From: Rhodospirillales bacterium
GTDB taxonomy: Bacteria; Pseudomonadota; Alphaproteobacteria; UBA8366; JADFVY01
Length of the DNA stretch: 8,252 nucleotides
Direction: 5' to 3'
Assembly (NCBI GenBank): GCA_024644185.1
Contig: JAHELM010000083.1
Span: 1 to 8,252, forward strand
In this document: piece after piece, positions 6,850-8,252 of the stretch
Position numbering within the stretch: the first letter of the stretch is position 1
How the letters are laid out: each line of letters starts with the position of its first letter
Program-made: the position numbers and the translations under genes
The notes under the pieces: generated by a model
Told to the model about the DNA's origin: nothing
Seen by the model: only the letters and a program-made list of their open reading frames with translations
Database searches by the model: none

Positions 6850-6872
6850 GCCGCCCGGACTTCCCGGGCGGC
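6850..6872 (-). other. Strong hairpin between thiE and efp
   Basis: A perfect 9-base-pair inverted repeat, GCCGCCCGG/CCGGGCGGC, with a 5-base loop, 17 bases upstream of the efp start and 24 bases after the thiE stop. On the minus strand it is followed by CTTGAAATGG, not a U-tract, so it is at best a weak intrinsic terminator. It may attenuate thiE read-through or structure the efp leader. Confidence 0.6.
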
Positions 6873-6875
6873 GCG

Positions 6876-6904
6876 GTTATACCGGCTGACGACTGCCTAG
6901 GCAA
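6876..6904 (-). promoter_or_regulatory. Candidate sigma70-type promoter of efp
   Basis: On the minus strand, TTGCCT (6904-6899, over the thiE stop codon), a 17-base spacer, then TATAAC (6881-6876). The -10 box matches 5 of 6 consensus bases and the -35 box 4 of 6, the best pair I found in the window. A start near 6869 gives a leader of about 37 bases and lies inside the hairpin at 6850-6872. Confidence 0.5.
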
Positions 6905-7535
6905 TCTCGGCGATCAGTCGGTTGAAGTCCCGCACCGCCGCGGCCGGACCCTGCGGGTAGTCCCAGACTCCGGAAACGACCGCGATGAAATCGGCCCCGG
7001 CTTCGATCAGAACCGAGGCGTTGTCCACTGTGATGCCGCCGATGGCGACGCAGGGTACCTGCATTACGTCGCTCCACCAGGTCAGTATTTCCGGCTCGGC
7101 GCGGGTCTTCGGCTGCTTGGTTCCGGTCGGGAAGAAGGCGCCGAAGGCCACGTAATCCGCGCCCTGTTCCGCCGCTTCCATGGCCAGATGCCGGGAATTA
7201 TGGCAGGTCACACCGACAATGGCGTCACGGCCGACACTGCGGCGCGCCTCGGCGTAGCGCGCATCCTCCTGGCCCACATGCACGCCGTCGCAGCCGGTCG
7301 CGACCGCCAGATCCGGCCGGTCATTCATCAGGAAGGCTACGTCGCGGCCCTGCACGACAGGCCGCAGGAGGTCGGCGGCGCGCCGGATATCGTCATCCGA
7401 TGCGTCTTTAAGCCGCAGTTGCACACTGGCGACGTCGCCGGCATCCAGGGCGGCGGCCAGGGTGTCGCGGAACGTCGCCAGGTCCAGCTTCGGCGGCGTG
7501 ATCAGATAGAGACGGCAGCGCGCCGGGTCGGTCAT
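6897..7535 (-). CDS. thiE: Thiamine phosphate synthase
   Basis: A 212-residue TIM-barrel enzyme joining hydroxymethylpyrimidine diphosphate and thiazole phosphate to give thiamine monophosphate and pyrophosphate. Visible family motifs are LYLITPP at strand 1, VQLRLKD (Gln39, Arg41, Lys43) and LMNDRPDLA (Asn71, Asp72) for the pyrimidine and Mg2+/pyrophosphate, DGVHVGQED (83-91), VGVTCHN (108-113), PTGTK (136-140), IGGI (165-168) and VVSGVW for the thiazole phosphate site. Length is normal. ATG 7535 is chosen because GGAGGG lies 9 bases upstream; an in-frame ATG at 7556 lacks such a site. The start overlaps the stop of the upstream unknown gene by 4 bases (ATGA), so the two are probably translationally coupled. 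No other thiamine gene is present, so the rest of the pathway is elsewhere. Confidence 0.94.
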   Translation of the reverse strand: MTDPARCRLYLITPPKLDLATFRDTLAAALDAGDVASVQLRLKDASDDDIRRAADLLRPVVQGRDVAFLMNDRPDLAVATGCDGVHVGQEDARYAEARRSVGRDAIVGVTCHNSRHLAMEAAEQGADYVAFGAFFPTGTKQPKTRAEPEILTWWSDVMQVPCVAIGGITVDNASVLIEAGADFIAVVSGVWDYPQGPAAAVRDFNRLIAEIA

Positions 7536-7963
7536 GTGCGGTGGCCCTCCAGCCATTTGCGGCAGGCGGCAACCCTATCGCCCGCGACGCCGTCCAGGTC
7601 AAGCGCCTCGGGTCGTTCGGCGAAGACCGCCGCGCCGTATTGCCTGGCGATATCGGCAATCTTGTCGGCTGTCGGGCCGGCAAAGCGAACGATCCGCACA
7701 CCCGCCCGCAGCGCCGCCAGCGCATGGCCCGGCATGTCGCCGCAATCGAGAATGGCGGTGGCCGCCACATCGGGATGCCCGCCCCGCGCCTTTTCCACCA
7801 CTGCACGAAACCAGGCCGGCCCGGCATAGCCCGCGGCCCCCGGCGCGCTGATCAGCGTCACCGAAACCCCCAGCGCCGAGGCCGCGACCAGCGCGGCCTC
7901 GGCATCGGCCAGGCTGTGGATGACGATGGCGGGCGGAGGAGGCAAGATTTCGCGCGATGTCAT
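7532..7963 (-). CDS. Uncharacterised 143-residue protein upstream of thiE
   Basis: I do not recognise a named family. The protein alternates hydrophobic strands and Ala-rich helices (AIVIHSL then a helix; SVTLISAPG; ATAILDCGD, helix ALAALRAG, VRIVRFAG, helix, GAAVFA), a beta/alpha pattern like part of a TIM barrel or a Rossmann-type fold. Gly/Pro-rich turns SAPGAAGYAGPAWF (39-52) and LDCGDMPG (72-79) look like conserved active- or binding-site loops. No signal peptide or membrane segment is apparent. From memory, similar short proteins occur beside thiE and glycolytic genes in alphaproteobacteria; I could not check this. It is coding rather than a shadow frame: it fits exactly between the gap terminator and thiE, with an ATGA overlap. 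ATG 7963 has no ribosome-binding site; a TTG at 8008 is in frame but lies in the terminator hairpin. A thiamine-linked role would be inference only. Confidence 0.72.
   Translation of the reverse strand: MTSREILPPPPAIVIHSLADAEAALVAASALGVSVTLISAPGAAGYAGPAWFRAVVEKARGGHPDVAATAILDCGDMPGHALAALRAGVRIVRFAGPTADKIADIARQYGAAVFAERPEALDLDGVAGDRVAACRKWLEGHRT
7545..7550 (-). promoter_or_regulatory. Ribosome binding site of thiE
   Basis: GGAGGG on the minus strand, 9 bases before ATG 7535 and inside the end of the upstream gene. It decides between the two in-frame ATGs at 7535 and 7556. Confidence 0.7.
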
Positions 7964-7968
7964 GGCGC

Positions 7969-7974
7969 ATTGTA
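7969..7974 (-). promoter_or_regulatory. Candidate -10 box just upstream of the unknown gene
   Basis: TACAAT on the minus strand matches 5 of 6 bases of the sigma70 -10 consensus and ends 5 bases before ATG 7963. A start at or next to that ATG would make a leaderless mRNA, which fits the lack of a ribosome-binding site. No convincing -35 box is present at the usual spacing. Confidence 0.3.
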
Positions 7975-7996
7975 ATCGCGGTTCCCGCAAAGACGA

Positions 7997-8020
7997 AGGG
8001 CGGAGCAATTGCCCCGCCCT
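7997..8020 (-). terminator. Intrinsic terminator after gap
   Basis: On the minus strand, AGGGCGGGGC, loop AATT, GCTCCGCCCT forms a 10-base-pair stem with one G-U pair, then TCGTCTTTG. The one imperfect position is a G-U wobble only in minus-strand RNA (an A/C mismatch on the plus strand), which fits action on gap transcripts. It lies 25 bases past the gap stop. The U-tract is interrupted, so efficiency may be partial. Confidence 0.7.
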
Positions 8021-8045
8021 GGCCTTCTGAATCGCCGTCGGCCGC

Positions 8046-8252
8046 TCAGATCAACTTGCCCATCGCCACGGCGGTGTCCGACATGCGGTTCGAGAAACCC
8101 CATTCGTTGTCGTACCACGACAGGATTCGGACGAACTTGCCGTCGATCACCTGGGTCTGGCTCAGGTCGAAGGTGGAACTGGCCGGATTATGGTTGAAGT
8201 CGATGGAGACCAGCGGCCTGTCGTTGACCGCCAGCACGCCCTTCAGCGGGCC
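8046..8252 (-). CDS. gap: Glyceraldehyde-3-phosphate dehydrogenase, C-terminal 68 residues
   Basis: The 3' end of a type I phosphorylating GAPDH, which oxidises glyceraldehyde 3-phosphate to 1,3-bisphosphoglycerate with NAD(P)+ in glycolysis and gluconeogenesis. The window's right edge removes the N-terminal NAD domain and the catalytic Cys. What remains is the highly conserved end of the catalytic domain: GPLKGVLAVNDRPLVSIDFN, then SSTFDLSQTQV, and SWYDNEWGFSNRM with the invariant Tyr, Asn, Glu and Trp, closing in TAVAMGKLI. Normal GAPDHs are about 335 residues, so some 265 lie outside. The GTG at 8237 is an internal valine codon, not a start. The frame is open to the last base. A hairpin terminator follows the stop. 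Which coenzyme is used cannot be told from this part. Confidence 0.96.
   Translation of the reverse strand, partial: GPLKGVLAVNDRPLVSIDFNHNPASSTFDLSQTQVIDGKFVRILSWYDNEWGFSNRMSDTAVAMGKLI

Noticed and set aside
6816..7829. Long open frame on the plus strand (337 codons)
   Set aside because: It is antisense to thiE and the unknown gene, with no protein-like pattern.

Overview
The window is a GC-rich, gene-dense chromosomal segment that looks alphaproteobacterial, most like the Rhodospirillales and relatives. That placement is an inference from the protein families (MsbA-related exporter, an OmpA-type domain with a modified ligand-binding motif, EF-P with a QPGKGG loop) and from my recollection of gap/thiE/efp/suhB neighbourhoods in that group. 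I see no insertion sequences, phage genes, CRISPR arrays, tRNAs or rRNAs. No gene-free stretch exceeds 160 bases.

Layout: (1) On the + strand, 1-1331 is the 3' three-quarters of an ABC exporter, followed by a small membrane protein of the YdjM/DUF457 metal-dependent hydrolase type (1403-1963). (2) On the - strand, ending 3 bases from that hydrolase, is a three-gene envelope cluster. In transcription order it encodes a secreted proline-rich protein with a modified OmpA-like domain (5260-4481), a MotA/TolQ/ExbB-type channel subunit (4432-3281), and a MotB-like partner with one membrane anchor, a very long coiled coil and an OmpA peptidoglycan-binding domain (3265-1967). (3) Further upstream on the - strand are housekeeping genes: gap (3' end, from the right edge), a conserved-looking 143-residue protein of unknown function, thiE, efp and a suhB-type inositol monophosphatase.

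How they work together: The trio reads as a proton-driven stator-like machine. It would have an ion channel (A subunit plus the B-subunit aspartate), a mechanical coiled-coil arm, a peptidoglycan anchor and an accessory periplasmic protein, comparable in architecture to MotAB, TolQR-Pal, ExbBD and ZorAB. Its task is unknown. It is the part of the window with the most room for new biology, although similar sets appear to occur elsewhere in alphaproteobacteria.

Regulatory reading: a hairpin terminator follows gap. The unknown gene downstream may be leaderless and overlaps thiE by four bases (ATGA). A good sigma70-like promoter sits at the thiE/efp junction, with its predicted start inside a strong hairpin. 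A weaker promoter candidate precedes the envelope trio. All promoter calls were made by eye.
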